A stretch of DNA of 40,260 nucleotides from Bacteroidota bacterium (GCA_023425865.1 JAFABV010000016.1:1-40260), one strand, 5' to 3'; positions 31,131 to 39,965 are shown, counted from the first letter of the stretch. Numbers and translations are program-made. Notes: a model not told the origin generated them from the letters alone.

Positions 31131-32888
31131 ATGTATAGGACGAATACTTGTGGAGAGTTGCGACTCTCAGACGCCGGCAAGGAAGTAACTCTGGCCGGAT
31201 GGGTGCAGCGCACGCGAAAGATGGGCGGCATGACTTTTGTCGACCTGCGCGACCGTTATGGCATCACGCAGCTTGTATTCAATGAGGCCGACGATAAAGA
31301 CCTTTGCGAACAAGCTAACAAGCTGGGACGTGAGTACTGCATCCAAGTAACGGGTGTGGTTTCTGAGCGTCAGAGCAAAAACCCAAAGATGGATACGGGT
31401 GATATAGAGATTCTCGCTAAATCGCTGAATGTGCTCAGCAGTTCGCAGACACCTCCGTTTACCATCGAAGACAATACCGATGGTGGCGACGACCTGCGTA
31501 TGAAGTACCGCTATCTTGATCTGCGTCGCTCGGCAGTGCGTAAGAATATGGAACTGCGCCACCGTATGACCATCCTTATTCGCAACTTCCTCGATTCACA
31601 GAATTTTATAGAGGTAGAGACTCCGATTCTCATTGGTTCTACACCTGAGGGTGCACGCGATTTCGTGGTACCTTCACGCATGAATCCCGGGCAGTTTTAT
31701 GCGCTTCCCCAAAGTCCGCAGACGCTGAAGCAGTTGCTGATGGTAGCGGGCTTCGACCGTTATTTCCAGATTGCCAAGTGCTTCCGCGATGAAGACCTGC
31801 GTGCCGACCGCCAGCCTGAGTTCACACAGATTGACTGTGAGATGAGCTTTGTAGACCAAGAAGATGTGCTCAACGTTTTCGAGGAGATGGCACGCGTACT
31901 TTTCCGTGAGGTACGTGGAATGGAACTCCCCAAGCTCGAGCGTATGACATGGCACGAGGCGATGCGCCGCTTTGGTTCTGACAAACCAGATTTGCGCTTT
32001 GGTATGGAGTTCGTAGAACTCAAAGAAGCATTCAGCGGCAAGGGCGAATTCTCGGTGTTCGATGAGGCTGCCTATATAGGTGGTATCTGTGTGCCGGGAT
32101 GCGCCGACTACAGTCGCAAACAGCTCAACGAACTCACAGATTTCGTGAAGCGTCCTCAGGTAGGGGCCAAAGGACTGGTATATATCAAATATGAGGCTGA
32201 TGGTTCTGTGAAGAGCTCTATCGATAAGTTCTATACTCCCGAGGTGCTCAATGAGATCAAGCAAGTGATGGGCGCAAAAGACGGCGACCTGGTGCTGATA
32301 CTCTCTGGTGACAATGTCAATAAGACCCGTGTTCAGCTCTGCAGCCTCCGCTTGGAGATGGGTGAGCGCCTTGGTTTGCGCGACAAGAATATTTTCAAGT
32401 GCTTGTGGATTGTCGACTTCCCGCTCTTCGAATGGAGCGATGAGGAGCAGCGCTATATGGCCACACACCATCCCTTCACAATGCCCAACCCCGATGATCT
32501 CTCACTCCTCGACGAGCATCCCGGTGATGTACGCGCCTTGGCCTACGACTTCGTTTGCAACGGTATTGAGGTGGGTGGCGGTAGTATCCGTATACACGAC
32601 ACTCAGCTGCAGGAGCGTATGTTCGAGGTATTAGGTTTCACCAAAGAGCGTGCCGAGTCGCAGTTTGGATTCCTGATGAATGCGTTCAAATATGGTGCGC
32701 CTCCCCATGCCGGTTTGGCCTTTGGTCTCGACCGCTTCGTGAGCATCATGGCTGGCCTCGACAGTATTCGCGACTGTATTGCCTTCCCCAAGAACAACAG
32801 TGGTCGCGACATCATGCTTGACGCTCCTTCGGCTATCGACGCTAAGCAGCTTGATGAGTTGCAGATAGAAGTGGCATTAAAGAAGTAA
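31131..32888 (+). CDS. aspS: Aspartyl-tRNA synthetase
   Basis: Charges tRNA-Asp with aspartate in the cytoplasm. The 585-aa protein has the bacterial plan. An N-terminal OB anticodon-binding domain (VTLAGWVQRTRKMGGMTFVDLRDR) spans about residues 15-105. The class II core has motif 2 (FRDEDLRADRQPEFTQID). A GAD insertion lies at about 290-400. Motif 3 is near the end (GAPPHAGLAFGLDRFVSIM). The length is that of bacterial enzymes (about 590) rather than the shorter archaeal type. Whether it also charges tRNA-Asn cannot be decided from this window. It appears monocistronic, with no clear terminator seen downstream. Confidence 0.97.
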   Translation: MYRTNTCGELRLSDAGKEVTLAGWVQRTRKMGGMTFVDLRDRYGITQLVFNEADDKDLCEQANKLGREYCIQVTGVVSERQSKNPKMDTGDIEILAKSLNVLSSSQTPPFTIEDNTDGGDDLRMKYRYLDLRRSAVRKNMELRHRMTILIRNFLDSQNFIEVETPILIGSTPEGARDFVVPSRMNPGQFYALPQSPQTLKQLLMVAGFDRYFQIAKCFRDEDLRADRQPEFTQIDCEMSFVDQEDVLNVFEEMARVLFREVRGMELPKLERMTWHEAMRRFGSDKPDLRFGMEFVELKEAFSGKGEFSVFDEAAYIGGICVPGCADYSRKQLNELTDFVKRPQVGAKGLVYIKYEADGSVKSSIDKFYTPEVLNEIKQVMGAKDGDLVLILSGDNVNKTRVQLCSLRLEMGERLGLRDKNIFKCLWIVDFPLFEWSDEEQRYMATHHPFTMPNPDDLSLLDEHPGDVRALAYDFVCNGIEVGGGSIRIHDTQLQERMFEVLGFTKERAESQFGFLMNAFKYGAPPHAGLAFGLDRFVSIMAGLDSIRDCIAFPKNNSGRDIMLDAPSAIDAKQLDELQIEVALKK

Positions 32889-33033
32889 ACAGCGCCATCT
32901 TACAATCACCAAACTGGTCGTAAACTGTTAAGATTCATTGATTTATATCAATAAAGTATTGGTGTGATGTGAAATAGTAAGTCGTATATACTTTTTCTTG
33001 TTGCAATTTATCATGAATTTGGAATTATTGTGC

Positions 33034-33041
33034 TACATTTG
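33034..33041 (+). promoter_or_regulatory. -7 box of the winged-helix gene
   Basis: TACATTTG matches TAnnTTTG, 57 nt before the ATG. A TTTG at 33018-33021 is only 12 bp upstream, so the -33 element is unclear. Confidence 0.55.
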
Positions 33042-33098
33042 CAGCAGAAGTTATAAATCAGTTTGATATCTACAGAGTATTGTTTAATTTAATAGGTT

Positions 33099-33401
33099 AT
33101 GGTAGAAAAGAAAGCGACAGTGAAAGCAGCTCCTAAGGCAGCTGCAGAAAAGAAGACATCAGAGAAGGCTGCTCCTAAGCGTTCAGCAGCTAAGAAGGCT
33201 GAAGTTTTTGTTGATGCAGAAAATGCAGGTTTCCGTGCCGGCGACGTTTATCAGGCACTCTCTGCAGCTGGTACAGCCCTGTCAGTAAGTGAGCTTACAG
33301 CAGCTACAGGCAAGACTGATACAGAAATTCTGCTCGGCATTGGTTGGTTGCTGAAAGAAGGTAAGGTGAAAGGTGACGCAGGCAAGGTTGTACTTGCGTA
33401 A
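33099..33401 (+). CDS. Winged-helix (DUF2582-type) protein with histone-H1-like tail
   Basis: The 100-aa protein has two parts. Residues 1-34 are a low-complexity tail of Lys, Ala, Pro, Glu and Ser (KKATVKAAPKAAAEKK, then KAAPKRSAAKKAEVF), like the tails of histone H1 and bacterial H1-like proteins. Residues 38-100 are a winged-helix domain (FRAGDVYQALSAAGTALSVS, then TEILLGIGWLLKEGKVKGD), matching the DUF2582/wHTH_10 type. It is probably a DNA-binding, nucleoid-associated protein, though that is inferred from composition. It has its own promoter and a strong terminator, and codon use is biased as in well-expressed genes. Confidence 0.85.
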   Translation: MVEKKATVKAAPKAAAEKKTSEKAAPKRSAAKKAEVFVDAENAGFRAGDVYQALSAAGTALSVSELTAATGKTDTEILLGIGWLLKEGKVKGDAGKVVLA

Positions 33402-33419
33402 TTGAAAATAATACTTTTA

Positions 33420-33458
33420 AAAGCCGCAGCTTAATTAAATGTTGAGCTGCGGTTTTTC
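33420..33458 (+). terminator. Terminator after the winged-helix gene
   Basis: A perfect 8-bp stem, ccgcagct (33424-33431) with agctgcgg (33445-33452), is followed by tttttctt. It ends just before the next start codon at 33469, so the next gene may depend on read-through or a separate promoter. Confidence 0.85.
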
Positions 33459-33468
33459 TTTACTCTGC

Positions 33469-33792
33469 ATGCACGAAGATATTTTACGTATACTGACTGA
33501 GGCAGGAGAACAGGGAATTAGTTTGCAGCATCTTGTTCTCCACGTGCATCATGCCAGCAACAGTCTCTTCCATCCCCTGTCAATGGAAGAGGTGAGGCAG
33601 CGTGTGATTCAGGAGCTTCGTGTCCATACCAAATTTCCGGGCTCTCTTATCGAACGCACTTCGCGAGGGGTTTATCGTCTCAATACCAATTCGGATGAGG
33701 CTCGCCAGCTTCTTCTCAGTTTTGAAGAAGCACAGGGTGAGGAGCGCCAGGATAAACCCGTTGTCGACGAAGGGCCGACATTGTTTGGTTGA
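33469..33792 (+). CDS. Small hypothetical protein, winged-helix-like, 107 aa
   Basis: I do not recognise a named family. The ATG at 33469 gives MHEDILRILTEAGEQGISLQ; a longer frame from 33439 would start inside the terminator stem and is rejected. Residues 1-75 look like a winged helix (helix, helix, then FPGSLIERTSRGVYRLN as the wing). The tail is acidic (EEAQGEERQDKPVVDEG) and ends PTLFG. It is preceded by the terminator of the H1-like gene with no clear promoter of its own. A DNA-binding role is plausible only. It is convergent with feoAB, with 9 nt between stop codons. Confidence 0.75.
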   Translation: MHEDILRILTEAGEQGISLQHLVLHVHHASNSLFHPLSMEEVRQRVIQELRVHTKFPGSLIERTSRGVYRLNTNSDEARQLLLSFEEAQGEERQDKPVVDEGPTLFG

Positions 33793-33801
33793 CTCCGACC
33801 G

Positions 33802-36276
33802 TTACAGTAATAGTCGCCCCACCTGATAGAATACCGCAGACACAATCCATGCCAGTGCTGTCGTGTAAACAGCGGTGAAGAGTGCCCACTTCCATGACCC
33901 CGTTTCTCCCTTGATAGCGGCTATTGTGGCGACACAGGGAAAATAGAGTAGCACGAAGAGCAAGAAACTGTATGCCGTAAGGCGGGCAATGGGCTCTGCC
34001 TCCTTGATGGTCATGCCATGCAATGTGGCTATGTCTGACGTAATCAGCTGATGGAGTTTCTCGTATTTGCCACCTTCGTCGTTATAGCTGTCATCGTCGG
34101 CAAAACTGTCATCATTCGAGTAGAGCACTCCCAGGGTCGAAGCCACGATCTCTTTGGCGCCTACGCCGGCAATGAGTCCCACGTCGAGTTTCCAATTGAA
34201 ACCCTGTGGAGCAAACACCGGCTCTACGGCCTTGCCTATTCGCCCGATGTAGCTTTGTTCCTGCTGCTGTTGCGAGGAGAGTTCTTCGTTATGCGGGAAA
34301 TAGCCCAACGCCCATACGATGACGCTGGCCACGAGGATGATGCCACCCATCTTGTGCAGATACTGCTTGCCTTTCTCCCAAGTGTGTCGGCCAAGTGCCT
34401 TGGCGGTGGGAAAGCGGTAGGGTGGCAATTCCATCACAAATGGAGTATCTTCGCCCTTGACCACAAAAGTGGTAAAGAGTTTGCTCAGTATCACGGCCAG
34501 TAAGATGCCCACGCCATATAGTGACAGCATGATCAGCCACTGGTACTTCAGCGCAAAGAAGGTACCCACGATCATAATATAAATAGGTATTCGCGCCTCA
34601 CAACTCATCAATGGCAGAATGAGCATCGTCACCAAGCGTGAGCGTCGGCTCTCAATGGTTCGTGTGGCCATCACGGCAGGTACATTACAGCCGAATCCCA
34701 TAATGAGCGGTATAAACGACTTGCCATGCAGTCCCATTTTATGCATGAGTTTATCCATGATAAAGGCGGCACGCGACATATATCCTGAGTCTTCCATCAG
34801 CGAGATGAAGAAGTAGAGGATAAGAATCTGGGGCAGGAAGACGATAACGGCACCTACACCTCCAATGATGCCATCGACAAGCAGGGCCTTCACCGGACCG
34901 TCGGGCAACAACTGTCCAACGAGGTCACTCAGCTGGGCTATGCCCATGTCTATCCAGTTCATAGGATATGCTCCGAGGGTAAAGGTCGTATAAAACATGA
35001 CACCCAGTATCAGGATAAACAGGGGGAATCCGGCATACTTGTTTGTCATCAGCTTATCGAGCAAGTGTGTCATCTGGTAGGTGTCCTTGCTCTTGCCAGT
35101 AGCATAGGCCGCCTCTTCCAGCGCACCGTGTATGAAGCCGTATTTAGCATCCATGATGGCAGTCTCAGAGTCCTCATGAATTTCCTCTTTCACCCTGGCA
35201 GCGGCTTGGTCACGGTGCTTGAATATCTCTTCGGCGTCAGGTAAACGACGAATGAATTGTTCCACCTCATGGTCGCGTTCAAGCAATTTTATCGACAGAT
35301 AGCGTGTAGAGTATCTGCCTCGCAGGTCGCCCTCCTTCTTCAAGTGGTCTTGTATCTCCGCGATACCATGCTCTATCTCATGACCATGGTTGATGTGTAT
35401 GTGCCGGAAATGAGCGGTCTGGTCTTCGGTGCCTTCATAAGCCTCAATGACAGCACGGAATAAGTCTTCCACTCCTTTGCCTGTGGTAAAGACCGTGGGT
35501 ACCATGGGTATACCGAAGAGCTTTGAAAGTTTGTCGTGGTCGATATGGTCGCCGCGCTTCTCGGTCTCGTCATACATATTGAGTGCCACCACCATACGCA
35601 CATGCATATCAATGAGTTGGGTAGTGAGGTAGAGATTGCGCTCAAGGTTCGACGTGTCGATCACGTTGATGACGACGTCGGGGGTGTGGTCTACCAGTTG
35701 CTTGCGCACATAGAGCTCTTCGGGCGAATAGGCCGAGAGCGAGTAGGTGCCCGGCAGGTCTACCAAATTAATACGGTAGCCTTCAAATTCAGCATGACCT
35801 TCTTTGGCATCTACCGTCACGCCCGAATAGTTGCCCACACGTTCGTGGGCACCAGAGGCGAAATTGAAGAACGAGGTTTTACCGCAGTTGGGGTTTCCCA
35901 CCAACGCTACATTAATAATCTTACTTTCGTTGATGGCAGCTTGCTCTACCTGCTCTTCGCTTACGGGTGTCAACTCGATGTCGTCTGACTGATTATAGCT
36001 TGTGGTTTGTTGATATGCCTGTTGGGCTTCTATCGACTTGCGCCGCACCTCCTCTTCGGTCATTACCTCAATGAGTTCGGCCTCACTGTGACGTAGGCTG
36101 ACTTCATACCCCATGATCTTGTATTTCACAGGGTCTTTGAGTGGGGCGTTAAGCAGCACTTCCACCTTCTTGCCTTTGATGAATCCCATTTCCACGATAC
36201 GCTTTCTGAAGCCTCCGTGGCCAGTCACCTTGACAATAATGCCTTTCTCACCCGTATGTAAATCCGCTAATTTCAT
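33802..36276 (-). CDS. feoB: FeoA-FeoB fusion ferrous iron transporter
   Basis: Imports Fe2+ across the inner membrane. The 824-aa protein begins with a FeoA-type SH3-like domain (residues 1 to about 72, MKLADLHTGEKGIIVKVTGHGG). A G domain follows, with GNPNCGKTSF (P-loop), DLPGTYS (G3) and NMYDE (G4 position), and a GDI-like helical domain to about residue 395. The rest is a channel of roughly ten or more membrane spans, with the conserved MGFGCNVPAVMATRT and PLMSCEARIPIYI gate motifs. Fused FeoAB is common in Bacteroidetes. It is monocistronic with its own promoter. Iron-dependent control is likely from family knowledge; I did not identify a Fur site with confidence. Confidence 0.95.
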   Translation of the reverse strand: MKLADLHTGEKGIIVKVTGHGGFRKRIVEMGFIKGKKVEVLLNAPLKDPVKYKIMGYEVSLRHSEAELIEVMTEEEVRRKSIEAQQAYQQTTSYNQSDDIELTPVSEEQVEQAAINESKIINVALVGNPNCGKTSFFNFASGAHERVGNYSGVTVDAKEGHAEFEGYRINLVDLPGTYSLSAYSPEELYVRKQLVDHTPDVVINVIDTSNLERNLYLTTQLIDMHVRMVVALNMYDETEKRGDHIDHDKLSKLFGIPMVPTVFTTGKGVEDLFRAVIEAYEGTEDQTAHFRHIHINHGHEIEHGIAEIQDHLKKEGDLRGRYSTRYLSIKLLERDHEVEQFIRRLPDAEEIFKHRDQAAARVKEEIHEDSETAIMDAKYGFIHGALEEAAYATGKSKDTYQMTHLLDKLMTNKYAGFPLFILILGVMFYTTFTLGAYPMNWIDMGIAQLSDLVGQLLPDGPVKALLVDGIIGGVGAVIVFLPQILILYFFISLMEDSGYMSRAAFIMDKLMHKMGLHGKSFIPLIMGFGCNVPAVMATRTIESRRSRLVTMLILPLMSCEARIPIYIMIVGTFFALKYQWLIMLSLYGVGILLAVILSKLFTTFVVKGEDTPFVMELPPYRFPTAKALGRHTWEKGKQYLHKMGGIILVASVIVWALGYFPHNEELSSQQQQEQSYIGRIGKAVEPVFAPQGFNWKLDVGLIAGVGAKEIVASTLGVLYSNDDSFADDDSYNDEGGKYEKLHQLITSDIATLHGMTIKEAEPIARLTAYSFLLFVLLYFPCVATIAAIKGETGSWKWALFTAVYTTALAWIVSAVFYQVGRLLL

Positions 36277-36297
36277 TGAAAATTGATTATTTTGTCA

Positions 36298-36328
36298 CAA
36301 AGTTACAAAAAAACCACGCTTTAACAAG
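36298..36328 (-). promoter_or_regulatory. Promoter of feoAB
   Basis: On the minus strand CTTG (36328-36325), 19 bp spacer, TAACTTTG (36305-36298), 21 nt before the start codon. Confidence 0.75.
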
Positions 36329-36366
36329 TTTGAATGTTGGTCTAAATGAGGTAAATACCTACTAAT

Positions 36367-36392
36367 GGGTAGGGTGTGTGAGGGGTAGGGGG
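36367..36392 (+). other. Canonical G-quadruplex motif
   Basis: Four G-runs (36367-36369, 36372-36374, 36382-36385, 36388-36392) are separated by loops of 2, 7 and 2 nt (TA, TGTGTGA, TA). This fits the G3+N1-7 pattern on the plus strand. It lies in the spacer between the feoAB and oxidoreductase promoters. About 40 bp further on, a C-rich tract (36431-36472, ccctaccgccattccctcc and following) gives the opposite strand bias. Confidence 0.7.
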
Positions 36393-36497
36393 ATGGATGT
36401 AGTTGATTGTGATGGCGGGTAATCGGTTAGCCCTACCGCCATTCCCTCCACCCTCCTCTGTCCTCCACCTTTTCCTGCAATGATATGCGCCTTATCG

Positions 36498-36527
36498 TTG
36501 ATGTAATACATATTTTTATTATCTTTG
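36498..36527 (+). promoter_or_regulatory. Promoter of the Gfo/Idh/MocA oxidoreductase operon
   Basis: TTG (36498-36500), 19 bp spacer, TATCTTTG (36520-36527), 16 nt before the ATG. Confidence 0.75.
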
Positions 36528-36543
36528 CAGCAAATTCTGTATT

Positions 36544-37527
36544 ATGGAAGAAATCAGTTGGGGTTTTATCGGCTGTGGTGAAGTAACCGAGAAGAAATCG
36601 GGGCCTGCCTTCAATGAGGTCCCGGGTTCGCATGTCGAGGCGGTGATGAGCCGTAGTGAGCAGAAGGCCCGGCTCTATGCCGAGCGCCATCATATCCGCA
36701 AATGGTATACTGACGCTCAGGAGTTGATAGACGACCCTGATGTCAATGCCATCTATATTGCCACCCCGCCTTCGAGTCATGTCACTTTTGCCATTATGGC
36801 CATGAGGGCCGGCAAGCCATGCTATGTGGAGAAGCCCCTGGCCGCGAGCTATGAAGACTGCCTGAGGGTGAACCGCATCAGCGAGCAGACGGGGGTGCCA
36901 TGTTTCGTGGCTTACTATCGCAGGTATCTTCCTTACTTTCAGAAGGTGAAAGAAATCGTTGAACAAGGAACATTGGGCAAGATACTTAATGTTCAGATAC
37001 AATTCTCTGTTCCTCCCCGTGACCTCGATTATAGCACAGGAGCCAACTTGCCCTGGCGATTGCAACCCGACATCTCGGGCGGTGGCTATTTCTATGACCT
37101 GGCCCCCCATCAGCTCGACCTCTTGCAACACCTTTTTGGAATTATCGTACGAGCCCACGGCTATCCCACCAACCGAGCGCATCTCTATCAGGCCGAAGAC
37201 ACCATCAGTGCAGCCTTTATCTTTGCCAACGGCGTCTCGGGCAGTGCTTCCTGGTGCTTTGCGGCCCACGAAAGCTCTAAGCAAGACCGCACGTTCATTG
37301 TGGGCGACAAGGGCACACTGTCATTTTCAGTGTTCAACTATGACCCCATCCGTCTGGTGACAAGTGAGGGCACACAGAGCATCATCGTGCCTAATCCGCC
37401 CTATGTACAGTTGCCTATCATCCGCTCGGTCATTGAGCATCTGCAAGGCATTGGTGAGTGCGAGTGTACCTCTGTGAGTGCCACGCCGGTCAATTGGGTG
37501 ATGGACCGTATCTTAGGAAAGTTCTAA
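36544..37527 (+). CDS. Gfo/Idh/MocA family oxidoreductase
   Basis: A 327-aa NAD(P)-dependent oxidoreductase, usually acting on sugars or sugar derivatives. The N-terminal Rossmann fold has GFIGCGEVTEK (Gly10, Gly12) and AIYIATPPSSHV. The catalytic EKP motif is Glu96-Lys97-Pro98 (YVEKPLA). The C-terminal beta domain includes LPWRLQPDISGGGYFYDLAPHQLDLL, where the Asp and His are the usual active-site pair. Length is typical. The substrate cannot be inferred. A DUF4421 outer-membrane gene starts 3 nt after the stop codon, suggesting an operon, though the two products have no obvious shared pathway. Confidence 0.92.
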   Translation: MEEISWGFIGCGEVTEKKSGPAFNEVPGSHVEAVMSRSEQKARLYAERHHIRKWYTDAQELIDDPDVNAIYIATPPSSHVTFAIMAMRAGKPCYVEKPLAASYEDCLRVNRISEQTGVPCFVAYYRRYLPYFQKVKEIVEQGTLGKILNVQIQFSVPPRDLDYSTGANLPWRLQPDISGGGYFYDLAPHQLDLLQHLFGIIVRAHGYPTNRAHLYQAEDTISAAFIFANGVSGSASWCFAAHESSKQDRTFIVGDKGTLSFSVFNYDPIRLVTSEGTQSIIVPNPPYVQLPIIRSVIEHLQGIGECECTSVSATPVNWVMDRILGKF

Positions 37528-37530
37528 GGC

Positions 37531-38661
37531 ATGAACTTTAGGCGTCTGTTGTTTTTGATGATGTTTTTCGCGGCCTTTGCACCAGTTGGGGCAGAGGTGG
37601 AGAAAGATTCGGCGACGGTGGATTCTGTCGTCAAGCAACCAGATGTGCCTAAGCGCAAGACAAAGCGCTATATCCCGATCATTACGCCCCTGTATCATTT
37701 TGTGCAAGAATTTTCGCGTGTAGACACCCACTACGTAGAACCGCAACACTACAACTACACGGTAATGTTGCAGAACACCAACACCTACGAGGTCTATCAT
37801 ATTAGCAACAGGGAAGGACAGGAAGTGGTGTTCACGCCCAGTCCGTCATATCGCCTGGGGCCGTATTTCGGTTGGCGATGGATTTTCTTAGGCTATACCA
37901 TCGACCTTACGCATCTGGGCAGCGATAGCAAGAAACAAGACTTCAACCTAAGCCTATACAGCAACCAGATTGGAGTGGATATCTTCTATCGGAAGTCGGG
38001 CACCGACTACCGTATCAGTAAGGTCGACTTAGGCAATGGCACTGATATGAGTGGCGTGAAGAACATGTGCTTTGAGGGATTTCAGACCAGTATTAAGGGT
38101 TTTAATCTTTACTACATCTTCAATCATCGAAAATTCTCATATCCAGCTGCTTATAGCCAGAGTACCGTGCAGCGTCGCTCGTACGGAAGTCCACTGCTTG
38201 GCATTGGCTATACCAAGCACAACCTGAAAATCGACCTTGATGGGCTGCGTACCCTGCTGAATGAGCACATACCCGAGGGGCAGCCGCCGGTTGTTATCGA
38301 TTCCACGATGATGTTCAACAAGGTAAGCTATACCGACTATTCGGTCTCGGGAGGCTATGCCTATAACTGGGTATTTGCTTACAACTGGCTTTTCGATATC
38401 TCGTTGCAGGCCGCTTTGGGATATAAGCATACGGTGAGTGACACACAGGACAACCGGTCGAGCTTGTTCCGGAACTTCGACTTCAAGAACCTCAACTTCG
38501 ATGGTATCATCCGCTTGGGGGTTGTGTGGAACAACACGCGTTGGTATTTTGGGTCGAGCGCGGTGTTTCACACCTATCATTATAGTAAAAGTCAGTTCTC
38601 TACCAACAATATGTTTGGAAACGTGAACTTTTATGTAGGTTATAATTTTAGTAAACGGTAA
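37531..38661 (+). CDS. DUF4421 domain-containing outer-membrane protein
   Basis: The 376-aa protein has a signal peptide (MNFRRLLFLMMFFAAFAPVGA) and then a basic linker (KRKTKRYIP). The remainder alternates aromatic and polar residues in beta strands (YRLGPYFGWRWIFLGYTIDL, YSVSGGYAYNWVFAYNW, WYFGSSAVFHTYHYS). It ends with a strand finishing in Phe-Ser-Lys-Arg (NVNFYVGYNFSKR), as expected of an outer-membrane beta barrel. This matches DUF4421, a Bacteroidales family without known function. It lies between the oxidoreductase (3 nt upstream) and a DUF1460 amidase (about 5 nt downstream) and is likely co-transcribed with both. Confidence 0.87.
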   Translation: MNFRRLLFLMMFFAAFAPVGAEVEKDSATVDSVVKQPDVPKRKTKRYIPIITPLYHFVQEFSRVDTHYVEPQHYNYTVMLQNTNTYEVYHISNREGQEVVFTPSPSYRLGPYFGWRWIFLGYTIDLTHLGSDSKKQDFNLSLYSNQIGVDIFYRKSGTDYRISKVDLGNGTDMSGVKNMCFEGFQTSIKGFNLYYIFNHRKFSYPAAYSQSTVQRRSYGSPLLGIGYTKHNLKIDLDGLRTLLNEHIPEGQPPVVIDSTMMFNKVSYTDYSVSGGYAYNWVFAYNWLFDISLQAALGYKHTVSDTQDNRSSLFRNFDFKNLNFDGIIRLGVVWNNTRWYFGSSAVFHTYHYSKSQFSTNNMFGNVNFYVGYNFSKR

Positions 38662-38666
38662 ACTTG

Positions 38667-39527
38667 ATGACTATGCGATTTCGTCTTATTCTTATCAGCA
38701 TCATGTCTTTTATGGTATGGTTGACGGCACAGGCCGCGGAACCCGACTACTGGCGCAGTGACTCAGTGAAGGTGATGCGCCTGCTCAAGGAGGCCTCCGC
38801 GCAAAAGGCCGGCACCAACTATATGCTCTTCTTCGCCCGTAAGTTGGCAGGAGTGCCCTATGTGGCCAAGACGTTGGAGAAGAATGATAGCGAAAGGCTT
38901 GTGGTCAATCTGCGGCAATTGGACTGTACGACCTTTGTTGAGACAGTGTTGGCATTGAAACGATGCATGGACCAGGGGAAACGTACGTTTGATAATTTCT
39001 GCGATAACCTTAGACTCATACGTTACCGTGGCGGCGAAGTATCTTATCCTAACCGTCTGCATTATTTCACCTCTTGGATAGCGGACAACACCCGTCTGGG
39101 TATCGTGAAAGACATTCAGGGACCCAATCCCCCGTTTACTGCCACGCAGCGTGTCAACGCAAATTATATGACTACGCATGTGAGCCTTTATCCTATGTTG
39201 GTAGGGCATCCTGAGTGGGTGCCGCTCATCCGACAAATGGAAGACAGCATCACAGGACTTACCTTCCCGTACATTCCCAAGAATCGTTTAGCTGATTCGC
39301 CCCTGCTTCGTCAGACCATTCGCGATGGCGATATACTCGTTATTCTCACTTCTAAGAACGGGCTCGACACCAGTCACCTCGGCATAGCGGTTTGGCACAA
39401 AGACGGGTTGCACAAGATTGACGCTTCGGCCGTTTATCATAAGGTCATCGAAGACCCCATGACCTTCAGCAACTACATGGCCAGGCATCGTACCCACACG
39501 GGTATTAGGGTAGTGAGAGCGTTGTAG
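38667..39527 (+). CDS. DUF1460 N-acetylmuramoyl-L-alanine amidase-like protein
   Basis: The 286-aa exported protein belongs to DUF1460, an NlpC/P60-related family; structures of members suggest amidase action on cell-wall fragments. The signal peptide is MTMRFRLILISIMSFMVWLTAQA. The probable catalytic Cys is in LRQLDCTTFVETVLAL and the His in DTSHLGIAVWH. The ATG at 38667 is preferred; a TTG one codon earlier and an ATG at 38673 are alternatives that keep the signal peptide. It is the last gene of the oxidoreductase operon. No terminator is evident before the convergent gene at 39573. Confidence 0.87.
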   Translation: MTMRFRLILISIMSFMVWLTAQAAEPDYWRSDSVKVMRLLKEASAQKAGTNYMLFFARKLAGVPYVAKTLEKNDSERLVVNLRQLDCTTFVETVLALKRCMDQGKRTFDNFCDNLRLIRYRGGEVSYPNRLHYFTSWIADNTRLGIVKDIQGPNPPFTATQRVNANYMTTHVSLYPMLVGHPEWVPLIRQMEDSITGLTFPYIPKNRLADSPLLRQTIRDGDILVILTSKNGLDTSHLGIAVWHKDGLHKIDASAVYHKVIEDPMTFSNYMARHRTHTGIRVVRAL

Positions 39528-39572
39528 ATGAGGTGGTGGTGGGTAGATTGAAGTTTCGGTGGGCGTTCTCAC

Positions 39573-39965
39573 TCATTCCTCACCTCTTTCGTTTTTCAAC
39601 TCCTGCCCATCATAATACTCATCCCATTCTTTCATGGCAGCCTTCCAGTCGGTGGTCTCACCATCTGCCAAGGCCTGTTGTTCGCGTTCGGCTTCATCGC
39701 GGGCTTTGTCGCGGGCGCGTTTAGCTTTCATGTCGGCAATGGTGACGTCGTCTAAGATCTGAATGGCTCCACGCTGAATGGCAGCCTGCAACTCTTCCTC
39801 GCTAAAGGCCTTGCCTGGCTCGTTGAAGTCAGAGATGTTGAACTCATAGTCCACCCTCAACTGATGGCGGACCTGCTTTTGCTGAAATCGGTTGCCCGCG
39901 TTTTTCAGTCGGAGCAACTTTCCAATCTTGATGACCTCGTCGCTTGAAAATTTATTTCTACCCAT
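39573..39965 (-). CDS. Hypothetical protein, 130 aa
   Basis: I do not recognise a function. The protein (MGRNKFSSDEVIKIGKLLRLKN) is soluble and highly charged. The middle is FNEPGKAFSEEELQAAIQRG. A long basic-acidic helical stretch follows (ADMKAKRARDKARDEAEREQ), likely coiled coil. It ends WDEYYDGQELKNERGEE. The early part resembles a small helical DNA- or RNA-binding segment, but this is weak. A -7 box (TAATTTTG, 40041-40034) and a TTTG (40067-40064) 22 bp further upstream suggest its own promoter. Confidence 0.78.
   Translation of the reverse strand: MGRNKFSSDEVIKIGKLLRLKNAGNRFQQKQVRHQLRVDYEFNISDFNEPGKAFSEEELQAAIQRGAIQILDDVTIADMKAKRARDKARDEAEREQQALADGETTDWKAAMKEWDEYYDGQELKNERGEE

Noticed and set aside
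31674..32471. 265-codon frame antisense to aspS
   Set aside because: It mirrors the aspartyl-tRNA synthetase and has no features of its own.
36433..37284. 283-codon frame antisense to the Gfo/Idh/MocA gene
   Set aside because: The plus strand has the complete oxidoreductase with its EKP motif and promoter; the antisense product matches nothing I know.
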